From Brachybacterium epidermidis (lineage in GTDB: Bacteria; Actinomycetota; Actinomycetes; Actinomycetales; Dermabacteraceae): a stretch of 64,000 nucleotides of DNA. The translations under genes and the position numbers were made by a program. This document shows positions 18,058 through 26,868 of the stretch, piece by piece (positions within the stretch are counted from its first letter, which is position 1; every line of letters begins with the position of its first letter). The stretch is from assembly GCF_015209585.1 (NCBI RefSeq), contig NZ_JADEYR010000013.1, positions 30,781 through 94,780 of the forward strand, read 5' to 3'. The notes below the pieces were generated by a model that was given only the letters and a program-made list of their open reading frames with translations, was not told the DNA's origin and searched no databases.

Positions 18058-18456
18058 TCAGGGGTTTGCGGCGACCACGCCGGGAAGATCACCGAAGCGT
18101 GCCTGCGCGTCTCTGCTGAGCAGGATGCGACCGGTCTGTGCGGCATGGGCGGCGATGATCAGGTCGTGCGCTCCGCGAGGCCTTCCCGAGCGCCGTGCGT
18201 GGGCGATGAGTCGACCATGGTGGGCAGCAGTAGCCTGGGTGTACTCGAGTACGTCGACCATGTCGATGATCGTGGCCAGAGCGCGTGCGCGGGCTGCGGC
18301 GTGCGCGGCGGTACGCGCCAGCTCGATCCCGGTCCGGTACTCGGCAACCGTGACGGCGGCGATCGCCAGCTCGTCATCGTCGAGCGCCCTCTGGTCCAGC
18401 ACACCGTGCTCGTAGTCGATGAGAACGTTGGTATCGATGATCAGTTGTCGTCCCAC
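18058..18456 (-). CDS. vapC: PIN-domain ribonuclease toxin (VapC family)
   Basis: A 132-residue PIN endoribonuclease. All acidic positions are present: D9 in IIDTNVLIDYE, E43 in VTVAEYRTGIE, D98 in AHDLIIAAHA and the late D117 region. The GTG start at 18456 overlaps the antitoxin stop by 16 bp, as expected for a coupled pair. VapC toxins cut tRNA or rRNA and are neutralised by the antitoxin. It is intact, unlike the broken cassette at 14.7 kb. Confidence 0.9.
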   Translation of the reverse strand: MGRQLIIDTNVLIDYEHGVLDQRALDDDELAIAAVTVAEYRTGIELARTAAHAAARARALATIIDMVDVLEYTQATAAHHGRLIAHARRSGRPRGAHDLIIAAHAAQTGRILLSRDAQARFGDLPGVVAANP

Positions 18457-18698
18457 GGCGTCCCCGTGCTTTCGGCTACGAAGTCGAGGGCTTCGGCGAT
18501 ATCGGCCCTGAGGTGCTCGTCCGGGGGTGGCAGCGCCGCAAGTGCATCCCGGAGGTCCCTGCCGGTACGGCACACGGCCGGGCGCATCTCGGCGATGGGC
18601 CGGTTCCCCCGGGTGACCACCACGGACTCGCCTGCTTCGATGGAGTCGAGCAGGTCCGAGAATCGCCGAGACGCCTCCGTGGCGCTGATGGTTCGCAT
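18441..18698 (-). CDS. vapB: Phd/YefM-type antitoxin
   Basis: An 85-residue antitoxin. The N-terminus MRTISATEASRRFSDLLDSIE is the Phd/YefM DNA-binding fold, and the acidic C-terminal tail (ALDFVAESTG) would wrap the toxin. The ATG at 18698 is preferred to one 33 bp upstream, which would precede the family start and run through the operator. It autoregulates with the toxin through the palindrome at 18704-18728 (inference). Confidence 0.88.
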   Translation of the reverse strand: MRTISATEASRRFSDLLDSIEAGESVVVTRGNRPIAEMRPAVCRTGRDLRDALAALPPPDEHLRADIAEALDFVAESTGTPWDDN

Positions 18699-18703
18699 GA
18701 CCC

Positions 18704-18728
18704 CAGAGTATCTGATAATCAGACTCTG
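18704..18728. promoter_or_regulatory. Palindromic operator candidate for the antitoxin
   Basis: A nested inverted repeat: TCTGAT-A-ATCAGA (18711-18723) lies inside CAGAGT...ACTCTG (18704-18709 and 18723-18728). It is AT-rich against its surroundings and 6 bp ahead of the antitoxin ATG, where Phd/YefM proteins typically bind. Confidence 0.6.
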
Positions 18729-18734
18729 CATGCG

Positions 18735-20378
18735 TCATTCCCTTCGGATGAACCGCGATGGGGCCGGGGCTGGATCACCAGGTGGTCTCGGGGGAGGGTC
18801 GCTTGTCGGTCCAGGTGGCTGATCACTGGGGGTGATTGCCTGCCCGTGGATGCCGACTGCCTCCCATTGGTTCGGGATCGGTGAGCGGTGGCGATGGCCC
18901 GTGGGCGTCGTGATGACCAGATCCCCGCTTGCGGCATCCCGGGACGTCGACCAGCCGGGCAGTTCCACCACGTAGTTGAACCGCTCGCACAGGCCGGCGC
19001 CGTTCTCGGGCGTGGTTCTGCCACCGCGGGCGTGCCCCTCGATGTGGTGGACGTGGCGGGAGGCGGCCTCGCACCCCGGCGTGCGGCACTGCCGTTCCCG
19101 GGCCAGTACGAAGCGCCGCATGTGCCCCGTGAACAGCCGCTTCCTGGCATCCATGGATGTCAGTTCTCCCGTCACCGGGTCGGCGTAGAGCCGGCGGATC
19201 CAGCGTCGCACCTCGGTCGGTGGTGGTTCTGAATCGGACGCTGGTGCTGGTACTGGTGCGGGACTGGGCACAGACCCTGGCCCGGAATCGGACGGAGGCG
19301 TCGCGGTGGATACGAGTGTCGAGGACGGGGTGAGGGCAGCTCCGGGCGGGGTTGCGTCCTCTGCCGCCTTCGGCTCCGGGAAGAGCCGGCCGGTGAGGGC
19401 GAGGTGGCGCGCGACGGGGCCGGGAATGGGGTGCCCCTCCAGCTGGGCGGTGTCGTTCGCACCGGCCAGCAGGGTGCGGTCGGTCATCAGCAGCTGGATC
19501 TCGACCGGGGCGATGGCGTGTTCCTGACCGGTGACGCGGGTGGTGAGGGCGTCGGCCATGACCTGACCGCGAGAGCGTCCGTCGCCCTCTGCGCGGGCGG
19601 CATCGGCGGCGGCACTGAGGGAGGCGTACGCGGCGACGCCCTCGTGCAGGGGCAGCAGGGCCGACAAGCGCATCATCCCCTCCGCGGCCGGGCGCTGACT
19701 CACGTGACGCTGGTCGGCGTTGCGCTGGAGTCGGGCAACGGCGGCCTCCTGGTCCAGGGCGTCGGCCCGCGCCCGGGCCCTCCGACCGGCGGTGCGAGGG
19801 GACACCTGGTGGAGAGTCGGGGCGAGCTCCGCGTCGATCTGCTTGCGGTCCTCGTCGTCCAGGAGGATCACGGCGCGGGCGACCTCTTCCGCGGCCCACC
19901 CGGAGACGGCTCCCTCGGCCATCCGCTCCCAGATGCGAGGCAGGGTCTCGACGATCACGCGACGCAGCGCGAGCTGATTGCCCGCCCGCGACGGTGAGAT
20001 GCCGCGTGCGAGAGCGATCTCGTCACCGGTGCCGGAGCCGAGCTTCGATGCGGGAAGACCGGCTGCCCTCTGGGTCTTGATCCGCTCATTCCGCAGAGCG
20101 ATCTCGTAGCCGGATTGAAGGGCATCGAGAATGTTCTTCAAGCCCTCGATGGCACTGATGGCCTCGACCAGCTCGATGGCGTCGGGCGCTGATGGGGCAT
20201 GGGGCCGGTGGGAGGCCGCAGGGGTGCCGGACGCGGCGACGGAGTGCAGCGCCGGGGCGGTACCGGGGCGCACGGAGACGATGCTGCTGGTCAGATCGCT
20301 CAACTGGGCCCGCACGTCCGAGAGTGCATCAAGGGTGGGTGAGGAGGGTGAGGCGGCAAGTGCAGTGCTCATCATCAT
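18735..20378 (-). CDS. DUF222 / HNH endonuclease domain protein
   Basis: A 547-residue member of the actinobacterial 13E12/DUF222 family. Residues about 70-330 are DUF222 helices (SPSRAGNQLALRRVIVETLPRIW). A Pro/Ser-rich linker with several SPAPVPAPAS-like units follows near 370-400, then a C-terminal HNH nuclease motif (CRTPGCEAASRHVHHIEGHARGG and ENGAGLCERFN). These proteins are multi-copy in actinobacterial genomes, and some copies sit in mobile DNA; the biological role is not established. Three ATG codons in a row follow GGAGGGG; the third has the best spacing. Confidence 0.88.
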   Translation of the reverse strand: MMMSTALAASPSSPTLDALSDVRAQLSDLTSSIVSVRPGTAPALHSVAASGTPAASHRPHAPSAPDAIELVEAISAIEGLKNILDALQSGYEIALRNERIKTQRAAGLPASKLGSGTGDEIALARGISPSRAGNQLALRRVIVETLPRIWERMAEGAVSGWAAEEVARAVILLDDEDRKQIDAELAPTLHQVSPRTAGRRARARADALDQEAAVARLQRNADQRHVSQRPAAEGMMRLSALLPLHEGVAAYASLSAAADAARAEGDGRSRGQVMADALTTRVTGQEHAIAPVEIQLLMTDRTLLAGANDTAQLEGHPIPGPVARHLALTGRLFPEPKAAEDATPPGAALTPSSTLVSTATPPSDSGPGSVPSPAPVPAPASDSEPPPTEVRRWIRRLYADPVTGELTSMDARKRLFTGHMRRFVLARERQCRTPGCEAASRHVHHIEGHARGGRTTPENGAGLCERFNYVVELPGWSTSRDAASGDLVITTPTGHRHRSPIPNQWEAVGIHGQAITPSDQPPGPTSDPPPRPPGDPAPAPSRFIRRE

Positions 20379-20528
20379 CCCCTCCGATGCTCATATCGAA
20401 TGCGTGTACGAAATCAGGATAGGTGGGCTTCGGGGAGTTTGCAATGCTTTTCGAAGAAATGCATCAAGAATGTGGATAACAGGCCATTGTGGAGGAACCT
20501 CTGGGCGTCGATGTGGATCGTGCAGGAC

Positions 20529-20964
20529 TCAGAAATCCCCCGCGCCGGTGGAGTCCAGCAGTCCACGGACGTAGGTGACGTCCCGGTCGTACATCTCCGC
20601 GTGTCCGGACAGCTCCGGGTTCTGCTGCTCGACCGACTGATGCCGGGAGAAGTCCGCCAGGATCCGCAGGCGGTCGTACGGCGCGAAGTCACTGTGGCAC
20701 GCCACCTCCGGCCAGGGCCGGTCGCTGCCACACCCATCTCGGCATCGGATACGCGGGCACGGTGCCTGGCAGGAACTCCACGATCTCGCGGCCGGCCTCA
20801 TCGAACCCGAGCGGGCGGGGGACCTCGGTGACCCCGGCTGCACGGCAGTGCTCCATGAGGCGGTGCACCGCCGGGGACCACGGACCACCGGGACGCAGCA
20901 CCGTCGCACCCCGACGCGACACCGGCCCCATGTTCCCACCGGCCAGTGCGATCTCCTCGCCCAT
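20529..20964 (-). pseudogene. Aminoglycoside-phosphotransferase-like remnant
   Basis: The first half (from the ATG at 20964) reads GEEIALAGGNMGPVSRRGATVLR and EIVEFLPGTVPAYPMPRWVW, the N-lobe of an APH-like kinase. The frame then shifts near 20700 into EVACHSDFAPYD, where the catalytic loop would be expected (CHNDFAPYN in intact relatives; here the metal-binding Asn is lost). The protein then ends in an unrelated-looking tail. Much of the C-lobe with its DFD motif is missing. Non-functional. Confidence 0.7.
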
Positions 20965-20965
20965 G

Positions 20966-22021
20966 TCATGATCCACTCCACGCCTCCAGCACGTCCTCGA
21001 TGCGCCCGTGGATGCGCAGCGTGGCCTGCTCGTCACCGCGGGTCGGACCGTCGTTGACGATCACCACCGGGGACCCTGCCCTCACCGCTGCCCGCACGAA
21101 CCGCAGCCCCGACTGCACGGTGAGGCTCGACCCCAGCACCAGCAGACGGGATGCCTCCTGGACCGCGCCGTACGCCGCGGCCACCACCTCCCGACGGGCC
21201 GACTCCCCGAAGAACACCACGTCGGGCTTGAGGATCCCGCCGCAGAGCCCGCAGGCCGGGTAGCGGAAGTCCGAGGTGCGATCCACCTCCGCATCGCCGT
21301 CGGGCGCCTGCGCCGCATCGGCCGCGAGCTCGGGCAGGCGGGCGGCGAGCTCGGGATTCATCGCCAGCATCCGATGGTGCAGCGACTCGCGCCGGGTGAG
21401 GGTGTCGCAGCTCTGGCAGCGCACCCGGTCCAGCCGTCCATGCAGGTCGATCACCGGCTCCGAGCCCGCCTGCTGGTGCAGGGCGTCCACGTTCTGGGTG
21501 ATCACCGCGGTGACCGGCAGGGTCGATGCACCGAGCTCCGCCAGCAGCACGTGCCCCCGGTTGGGACGCGCCCGCAGGAACTGCGTCCAGCCCACCGTGG
21601 AGCGCGCCCAGTAGCGCCGCCTGGCGAGGTCCGACCCCATGAACTCCTGGAACGTCATCGGTGCCCGGGGCACAGCATCGCGCCCGCGGTAGTCCGGCAG
21701 TCCCGACCCGGTGGACATCCCCGCCCCGGTCAGCACGGCCGTCGGCTCCCCGGTGAGCAGATCCCTTGCCTCCTCCACCAGCTCGGGGGCGCTCGCCAGC
21801 CCATAGCTCGCACCCTCGACGGGGCCCCAGGCGGGCATGCGCATCAAGGGGCGAGAGGAGGGGGCCAGGGCCGACGAAGCGCTGACCGGGGCCGACGGGG
21901 GAGCGCTGGCAGTAGCAGACCGGGGAGCGTCGATGCGGGCCGGGGCGGTGGCGGTGGAGAACCAGCGGCCGACGTCCGCGGCCGGTCCGGCCTGGCCCGT
22001 CTGCTCGCTGTCGGTGCTCAT
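20966..22021 (-). CDS. Sir2-family NAD-dependent protein deacylase
   Basis: A 351-residue sirtuin. NAD-binding GAGMSTGSGLPDYRG lies near residues 98-112, TQNVDALHQQAG near 174, and the general-base His in DLHG near 193. Two zinc-binding CxxC pairs are CQSC and CGLC, then PDVVFFGE and LGSSLTVQSG. A disordered Ala/Ser-rich extension of about 60 residues precedes the fold. It removes acyl groups from lysines, producing nicotinamide and O-acyl-ADP-ribose. Its start overlaps the upstream dedA stop by ATGA, so the two form an operon. Confidence 0.93.
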   Translation of the reverse strand: MSTDSEQTGQAGPAADVGRWFSTATAPARIDAPRSATASAPPSAPVSASSALAPSSRPLMRMPAWGPVEGASYGLASAPELVEEARDLLTGEPTAVLTGAGMSTGSGLPDYRGRDAVPRAPMTFQEFMGSDLARRRYWARSTVGWTQFLRARPNRGHVLLAELGASTLPVTAVITQNVDALHQQAGSEPVIDLHGRLDRVRCQSCDTLTRRESLHHRMLAMNPELAARLPELAADAAQAPDGDAEVDRTSDFRYPACGLCGGILKPDVVFFGESARREVVAAAYGAVQEASRLLVLGSSLTVQSGLRFVRAAVRAGSPVVIVNDGPTRGDEQATLRIHGRIEDVLEAWSGS

Positions 22022-22725
22022 CGCTCCAGCGTAGAGCCCACGTCCCCGGGGTCGTCAGGGCTTTCACGGGGGCTGCCGGCGGTGTCGTCGCGGCGCCGGG
22101 CTCGCATCCGCTGCATCACGAAGCCGATCCCCGCGATGAGCCCGAAACCCGCCACGATCACCGAGTAGATCCGCACGAAGCCCTCCAGCGCCTCCCCGCC
22201 GGCCACCCCGAAGAAGTACCCGGCCACCACGAAAGCCGCGTTCCAGATCGCCGAGCCCAGGCCCGTGGCGGCGGCGAACAGGCGCACCGGCATCCGCTCG
22301 ATGCCCGCCGGGATCGAGATGAAGGTGCGCACCATCGGCACGAACCGAGCGATCGCCACCGCCGGGAAGCCGTGGCGGTCGAAGAACCGCACGGCCATGT
22401 CCACGTCCTTCTCCTCCAGCAGCGGCAGGCGCCGCACCAGGGCACGGGTGCGATCCAGGCCCAGCGCCCGGCCCACCGCGTACACCCCGAGGCCGCCGAC
22501 CACGGATCCCAGCGTGGTCCAGAAGATCGGCACCAGCACGTGCTGGTCGTTCGCGGCCGCGCTCACCCCGGCGAAGGGGAGCAGGATCTCCCCGGGCACC
22601 GGAGGGAACAGCGCCTCGGCGGCGATCACCAGGGCGATGCCCGGCCCACCCAGGAACTCCATGACGCGGATCGCGAGATCGGCCAGATCCATGCGCGCTC
22701 CGTCCTGCCCTGGTGCCGAGGTCAC
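22018..22725 (-). CDS. DedA-family membrane protein
   Basis: A 235-residue DedA/VTT-domain protein with about five membrane segments. The signature EALFPPVPGEILLPFAG (residues 37-53) carries the conserved Glu, and FDRHGFPAVAIARFVPMVRTF (about 114-134) carries the conserved Arg residues. DedA proteins act in undecaprenyl-phosphate or phospholipid flipping and membrane-potential maintenance. GTG at 22725 or ATG at 22692 could start it; the later one begins closer to the family N-terminus. It overlaps the Sir2 gene by 4 bp. Confidence 0.9.
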   Translation of the reverse strand: MTSAPGQDGARMDLADLAIRVMEFLGGPGIALVIAAEALFPPVPGEILLPFAGVSAAANDQHVLVPIFWTTLGSVVGGLGVYAVGRALGLDRTRALVRRLPLLEEKDVDMAVRFFDRHGFPAVAIARFVPMVRTFISIPAGIERMPVRLFAAATGLGSAIWNAAFVVAGYFFGVAGGEALEGFVRIYSVIVAGFGLIAGIGFVMQRMRARRRDDTAGSPRESPDDPGDVGSTLER

Positions 22726-22907
22726 TGCCAGGGTCCGACGGGGAGAGTACCGACCGCGGATGACGCGCCGGTGAACATCTCGGGACGGCCCTCCCCGGTC
22801 TGCCCCGATCGGTCCCGCGATGTCCGTTTGCCACCTATCCTTCGACTACGGCGACGAGTGGTGGCGCCCGCGGGGCAGCGAAGGACGTCGAGGACAAGGC
22901 CGAGCAG

Positions 22908-23690
22908 GTGGCCGACCACCCGTGGATGGAGAAGGCCGCCCGTGCCGGCGTCATCATGAGCGGGGTGGTGCACCTGCTGATCGGCTGGATCGCCCTGCAG
23001 GTGGGCTTCGGATCGGACTCCGAGAGCGCCGACCAGTCCGGCGCGCTGAGCACTCTGGCCGAGGCCCCCGGGGGCATGGTCCTGCTGTGGGTGGGCGGCA
23101 TCGCAATGCTGGCCCTGATGCTGTGGTTCGTGGCGGAGGCGTGGTTCGGCTCCAAGCGCGAGACTGACACCAAGGGCCTGGTCAAGCACGCCGTGAAATC
23201 CGTGGGCAAGGCCGTGGTCTACGCCGCCCTGGGCGTGACCGCACTGCGCTTCGGCACCGGCAACAGCAGTGACTCAGGGGAGAAGACCTCCGAGGTCACC
23301 GGCATGTTCCTGGGCAACCCCGTGGGGCGCGTGCTGATCGCCGTGGCGGGGCTGGCGGTGATCGGCATCGGCGTCTACCACATCGTCAAGGGCGTCACCC
23401 GCAAGTTCGAGGAGGACCTGCAGGCCACCGGCGGTGGCAACGTGGGCAGGGCCGTCGTGGTCACCGGGGTGGCCGGGTACGTGGCCAAGGGCCTGGCGCT
23501 GGTCGGCGTGGGCGTGCTGTTCGGCTGGGCCGCTATCGGCGCCGATCCGGAGAAGGCCACCGGCATGGACGGAGCCATCAAGCAGATGGCGACCCTGCCG
23601 GCCGGCACCGTGCTGCTGGTCGTGGTGGGCGTGGGCCTGATCCTGTACGGGATCTACTCGATCCTGCGCTCGCGCTACGCGTCCATGTGA
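22908..23690 (+). CDS. DUF1206 membrane protein
   Basis: About 260 residues with six membrane helices arranged as three repeats of a two-helix DUF1206 unit (the repeated pattern A-R-A-G-V-x-x-x-G-V-V-H-x-x-x-G). Function of DUF1206 is unknown. The GTG at 22908 is the first possible start in frame, but family-like codons (AAKDVEDKAEQ) continue upstream of it without ATG, GTG or TTG. The original start may therefore have been lost or be non-standard. It is followed 33 bp later by the xylA remnant. Confidence 0.85.
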   Translation: MADHPWMEKAARAGVIMSGVVHLLIGWIALQVGFGSDSESADQSGALSTLAEAPGGMVLLWVGGIAMLALMLWFVAEAWFGSKRETDTKGLVKHAVKSVGKAVVYAALGVTALRFGTGNSSDSGEKTSEVTGMFLGNPVGRVLIAVAGLAVIGIGVYHIVKGVTRKFEEDLQATGGGNVGRAVVVTGVAGYVAKGLALVGVGVLFGWAAIGADPEKATGMDGAIKQMATLPAGTVLLVVVGVGLILYGIYSILRSRYASM

Positions 23691-23722
23691 GACCGGGCCG
23701 CGCGCTCGATCCAGCGCCCTCC

Positions 23723-24022
23723 CGCACCGAGCACGAGAAGGGGCAGTACGACTCCGCGTACGCCAACATGGAGATGTACCTGATGCTGAAGGAGCGTGCC
23801 GTGGCCTTCCGCCAGGCCCCCGAGGTGCAGGAGGCGCTGGCGTACTCGGGCATCGAGGAGCTGGCCCAGCCCACCCTCGGCGAGGGCGAGTCCGTGGAGG
23901 ACCTGCTCGCGGACCGATCGACCTACGAGGACTTCGACGTGGACGCGGCCGGTGCGCGCAACTACGGCTTCGTGCGTCTGAACCAGCTGGCCATGCAGCA
24001 CCTGCTCGGCTTCCGGGCCTGA
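23723..24022 (+). pseudogene. Xylose isomerase (xylA), C-terminal fragment
   Basis: About 98 residues match the end of actinobacterial Xyl[21 protein letters not shown], then [26 protein letters not shown] and [17 protein letters not shown]. The TIM-barrel front with all metal ligands (about 290 residues) is missing. The fragment begins right after the DUF1206 gene, so a deletion joined the two. Intact sugar genes follow it in the same direction. Confidence 0.85.
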
Positions 24023-24038
24023 ACTGAAGGAGAAAGCG

Positions 24039-25109
24039 ATGACGACGCCTCCCGGTGCCCCGGCCACGATGCGAGCCGCCGTCCTGCACGGCGTGGACGA
24101 CGTGCGCATCGAGGACGTCCCGGTCCCGCCCATCGGCGAGCACCAGGTGCTCGTGCAGGTGGCGGCCGTCGGGGTGTGCGGCTCGGACGTGCACTACCAC
24201 CGCCGGGGGCGCATCGCCGACTTCGTGGTCGAGGAGCCGATGATCCTCGGCCACGAGGCTTCGGGGGTGATCGTCACCGTCGGGCCCGCCGTTGCCCAGG
24301 AGCGGGTGGGCCAGCGGGTGTCCATCGAGCCGCAGCATCCCTGTCGTCGCTGCGAGTTCTGCCGCACCGGCCGGTACAACCTGTGCCCCCACATGGAGTT
24401 CTACGCGACCCCGCCGATCCACGGCGCGTTCGCCGAGTACGCCGTGATCGATGCCGACTTCGCCCACCCCATCCCGGAGGCGATGAGCTGGGAGGCAGCT
24501 GCGCTGTGCGAGCCGCTCAGCGTCGGTGTATGGGCGTGCGGCAAGGCCGGGATCGGCGTGGGCGGCAGCGTGCTGATCGCCGGCGCGGGGCCGATCGGCC
24601 TGATCATCGCCCAGACGGCCCGCGCCCTCGGCGCGAGCCGCGTGATCCTCAGCGACCCCGCTCCGCTGCGCCGTGAGGCTGCGCAGGCGGCCGGGTTCAG
24701 CGAGGTGCTGGACCCGGGTGCCCCAGCGACCGGCGGCTCAGCGCCCGGCGGCACATCACCCGCGCAGGTCGATGCGTTCATCGACGCCTCGGGAGCGGAA
24801 CCGGCCGTGCGGGCCGGGATGCGCATAGTGCGGCCCGGCGGCCGGGTGGTCCTGGTGGGGATGGGGGCCGACGAGATGACTCTGCCCGTCTCGACCATCC
24901 TGACCCGCGAGATCGTGCTGACCGGGGTGTTCCGCTACGCCAGCACCTGGCCGACCGCGATCGCCCTGGTCGCATCCGGGGCGGTGGACCTCGATTCGCT
25001 CGTCACCGCCGGGTTCGGCCTGGCCGAGGTGGAACGGGCGCTGGAGATGGCCACCCGCCCCGAGCACCGCAAGGTCCTCGTGCTGCCCTCCGATCTCCTC
25101 ACAGTCTGA
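24039..25109 (+). CDS. Zinc-dependent polyol dehydrogenase (xylitol/sorbitol type)
   Basis: A 356-residue medium-chain dehydrogenase. Catalytic zinc ligands are C47 in GVCGSDVHYH and the HE of ILGHEASG. The structural zinc cysteines lie in PCRRCEFCRTGRYNLC, and the Rossmann loop is AGAGPIGL. The sorbitol/xylitol dehydrogenase subgroup carries the same GVCGSD-HY signature. Strong ribosome site (GAAGGAG). It lies 25 bp ahead of xylB, so conversion of xylitol (or a related polyol) to xylulose for XylB is the natural inference; D-arabitol or sorbitol cannot be excluded. Confidence 0.88.
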   Translation: MTTPPGAPATMRAAVLHGVDDVRIEDVPVPPIGEHQVLVQVAAVGVCGSDVHYHRRGRIADFVVEEPMILGHEASGVIVTVGPAVAQERVGQRVSIEPQHPCRRCEFCRTGRYNLCPHMEFYATPPIHGAFAEYAVIDADFAHPIPEAMSWEAAALCEPLSVGVWACGKAGIGVGGSVLIAGAGPIGLIIAQTARALGASRVILSDPAPLRREAAQAAGFSEVLDPGAPATGGSAPGGTSPAQVDAFIDASGAEPAVRAGMRIVRPGGRVVLVGMGADEMTLPVSTILTREIVLTGVFRYASTWPTAIALVASGAVDLDSLVTAGFGLAEVERALEMATRPEHRKVLVLPSDLLTV

Positions 25110-25134
25110 GCCGCATCCCCGAAAGGAACTCGCC

Positions 25135-26517
25135 ATGACGCTCGTCCTCGGTATCGACTCCTCCACCCAGTCCACCAAGGCCCTGCTGGTCGACGCCGAG
25201 ACGGGCGAGATGCAGGACGAGCGCCGCGCGGCCCACCCCGAGGGCACCGAGGTCGATCCTCGTGCCTGGCTGGACGCGGTGGACGAGGCGGCCGGTCCCT
25301 TCCTGGAGCGGGCCGAGGCCCTCGCCGTGGGCGGCCAGCAGCACGGCATGGTGCTGCTGGACGAGCACGGCGACGTGGTGCGCAATGCCCTGCTGTGGAA
25401 CGACACCCGCTCCGCACCGCAGGCGCAGGCACTGATCGAGGAGATGGGCGGGCCCGAGCAGTGCGTCGGTGAGATCGGCAGCCTGATGGTGGCCTCCTTC
25501 ACCGCCTCCAAACTGCGGTGGGTGCGGGACAACGAGCCTGACAGCGCAGCGCGCGCCCGCTCCGTGATGCTCCCGCACGACTACGTCTCTCGTCACCTGG
25601 CCGGGGGAGGGGACGCCTTCACCGACCGCGGTGACGCCTCCGGCACCGGCTACTACTCCACCCGCACCGAGACCTGGGTGCCCGAGCTGGCCGAGCGCGC
25701 CCTGGGCCACGCCCTGGACCTGCCCCGTCTCCCGTCGACACCGCAGGAGGTCATGGCCCGCATCCCGGGAGGCGCCGCGATCGCGGCCGGCACCGGCGAC
25801 AACATGGGCGCGGCCCTCGGGCTGTCGCTCGGCCCGGGGGACGTCTCCGTCTCGATCGGCACCTCCGGTGTGTGCGCCATGGTCACGGACGTCCGGCCCG
25901 ACGACCCCTCCGGCACCGTCACCGGCTTCGCCGACGCCACCGGCCGCTTCCTGCCGATGACCACCACCATCAACGCCTCCCGGATCCTCGAGGCCGGCCG
26001 TGCCCTGCTGGGCGTGGACCACGAGGAGCTCTCCCGGCTCGCGCTCGCCTCAGAGCCCGGGGCGGGCGGGGTGACCCTGCTGCCCTACTTCGACGGGGAG
26101 CGCACCCCCAACCGCCCCACCGCGCGGGCCACCCTCACGGGAATGAGCGCCTCCACCACCCGTGAGGACGTGGCGCGCGCCTACGTGGAAGGCCTGCTGT
26201 GCTCCCTGGCCGACGGCATCGCGGCCCTGGAGGACGTCACCGGCACAGCTGCGGCCCGGATCGTGCTGATCGGCGGCGGGGCCCGCAGCCGCGCCGTGCA
26301 GGAACTGGCCCCGGCCGTGTTCGGCCGCGAGGTCGAGATCGCCCCGAGCGGCGAGTACGTCGCACTCGGAGCAGCCCGCCAGGCCGCCTGGGCGCTCGCC
26401 GGCACCGACGAGCCGCCGCACTGGGAGATCACCGGCAGTCGCACCGTCGGCGCGGAGGCGACACCGCAGGTGCTGGCGGCCTACCGTGAGCTCAAGGAGC
26501 GCACCGAGGGCTGGTGA
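25135..26517 (+). CDS. xylB: Xylulokinase XylB
   Basis: A 460-residue FGGY kinase phosphorylating D-xylulose to D-xylulose 5-phosphate. N-terminal phosphate loop GIDSSTQSTKALLVD (residues 6-20) is intact, as is the xylulokinase-specific GGQQHGMVLLD near 64 and the ATP-site GGGARSRAVQELAP near 381. Its nearest relatives by pattern are actinobacterial XylB. With xylA truncated upstream, substrate must come from the adjacent dehydrogenase or from an isomerase elsewhere. Confidence 0.93.
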   Translation: MTLVLGIDSSTQSTKALLVDAETGEMQDERRAAHPEGTEVDPRAWLDAVDEAAGPFLERAEALAVGGQQHGMVLLDEHGDVVRNALLWNDTRSAPQAQALIEEMGGPEQCVGEIGSLMVASFTASKLRWVRDNEPDSAARARSVMLPHDYVSRHLAGGGDAFTDRGDASGTGYYSTRTETWVPELAERALGHALDLPRLPSTPQEVMARIPGGAAIAAGTGDNMGAALGLSLGPGDVSVSIGTSGVCAMVTDVRPDDPSGTVTGFADATGRFLPMTTTINASRILEAGRALLGVDHEELSRLALASEPGAGGVTLLPYFDGERTPNRPTARATLTGMSASTTREDVARAYVEGLLCSLADGIAALEDVTGTAAARIVLIGGGARSRAVQELAPAVFGREVEIAPSGEYVALGAARQAAWALAGTDEPPHWEITGSRTVGAEATPQVLAAYRELKERTEGW

Positions 26518-26575
26518 GGGTCGAGCCCTCCGCCTCTCAGACCAAGCTCTCCGCCGTCTGGCCGCCAGCCGGCAC

Positions 26576-26862
26576 GGCGTGAGCCCCCTGTACGAGGACG
26601 GTCGCGAGGTGGAATGCGAGCGTCACGTGACGGTCGAGTTCACGGACCGGGCGATCGCGTTCATGGCAGAGGGGACCCTGCTGGGCAGGCGGGCTCCGCG
26701 GGGAGGGAGTCTCCGCGGGGAGAGGGCGATCCGTTCTTCTGCATGGTCGCCTACAACGCGGCGCACAACTTCGCCTGGCAGCTCCCGCGGAAGGAGCTGC
26801 GCCCGGTGTGGGAGGCGGCCGATACGGCGGGGCCGACGGCGCTGCGAGAGCAGTGGCGGGGA
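26576..26862 (+). pseudogene. Sulfatase remnant
   Basis: Two short matches to type-I sulfatases lie in different frames. Piece 1 (26576-26695) is SPLYEDGREVECERHVTVEF then TDRAIAFM; piece 2 (about 26704-26862) is DPFFCMVAYNAAHNFAWQLP. In intact enzymes these follow each other before the second metal-binding region; the catalytic formylglycine segment is absent. The fragment ends 6 bp before the stop of the convergent regulator gene. Confidence 0.6.
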
Positions 26863-26868
26863 GCATCC

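Noticed and set aside
18735..20378. DUF222/HNH protein as a homing endonuclease or intein
   Set aside because: No interrupted host gene or intron boundaries; stand-alone multi-copy DUF222/HNH proteins are the rule in this group.
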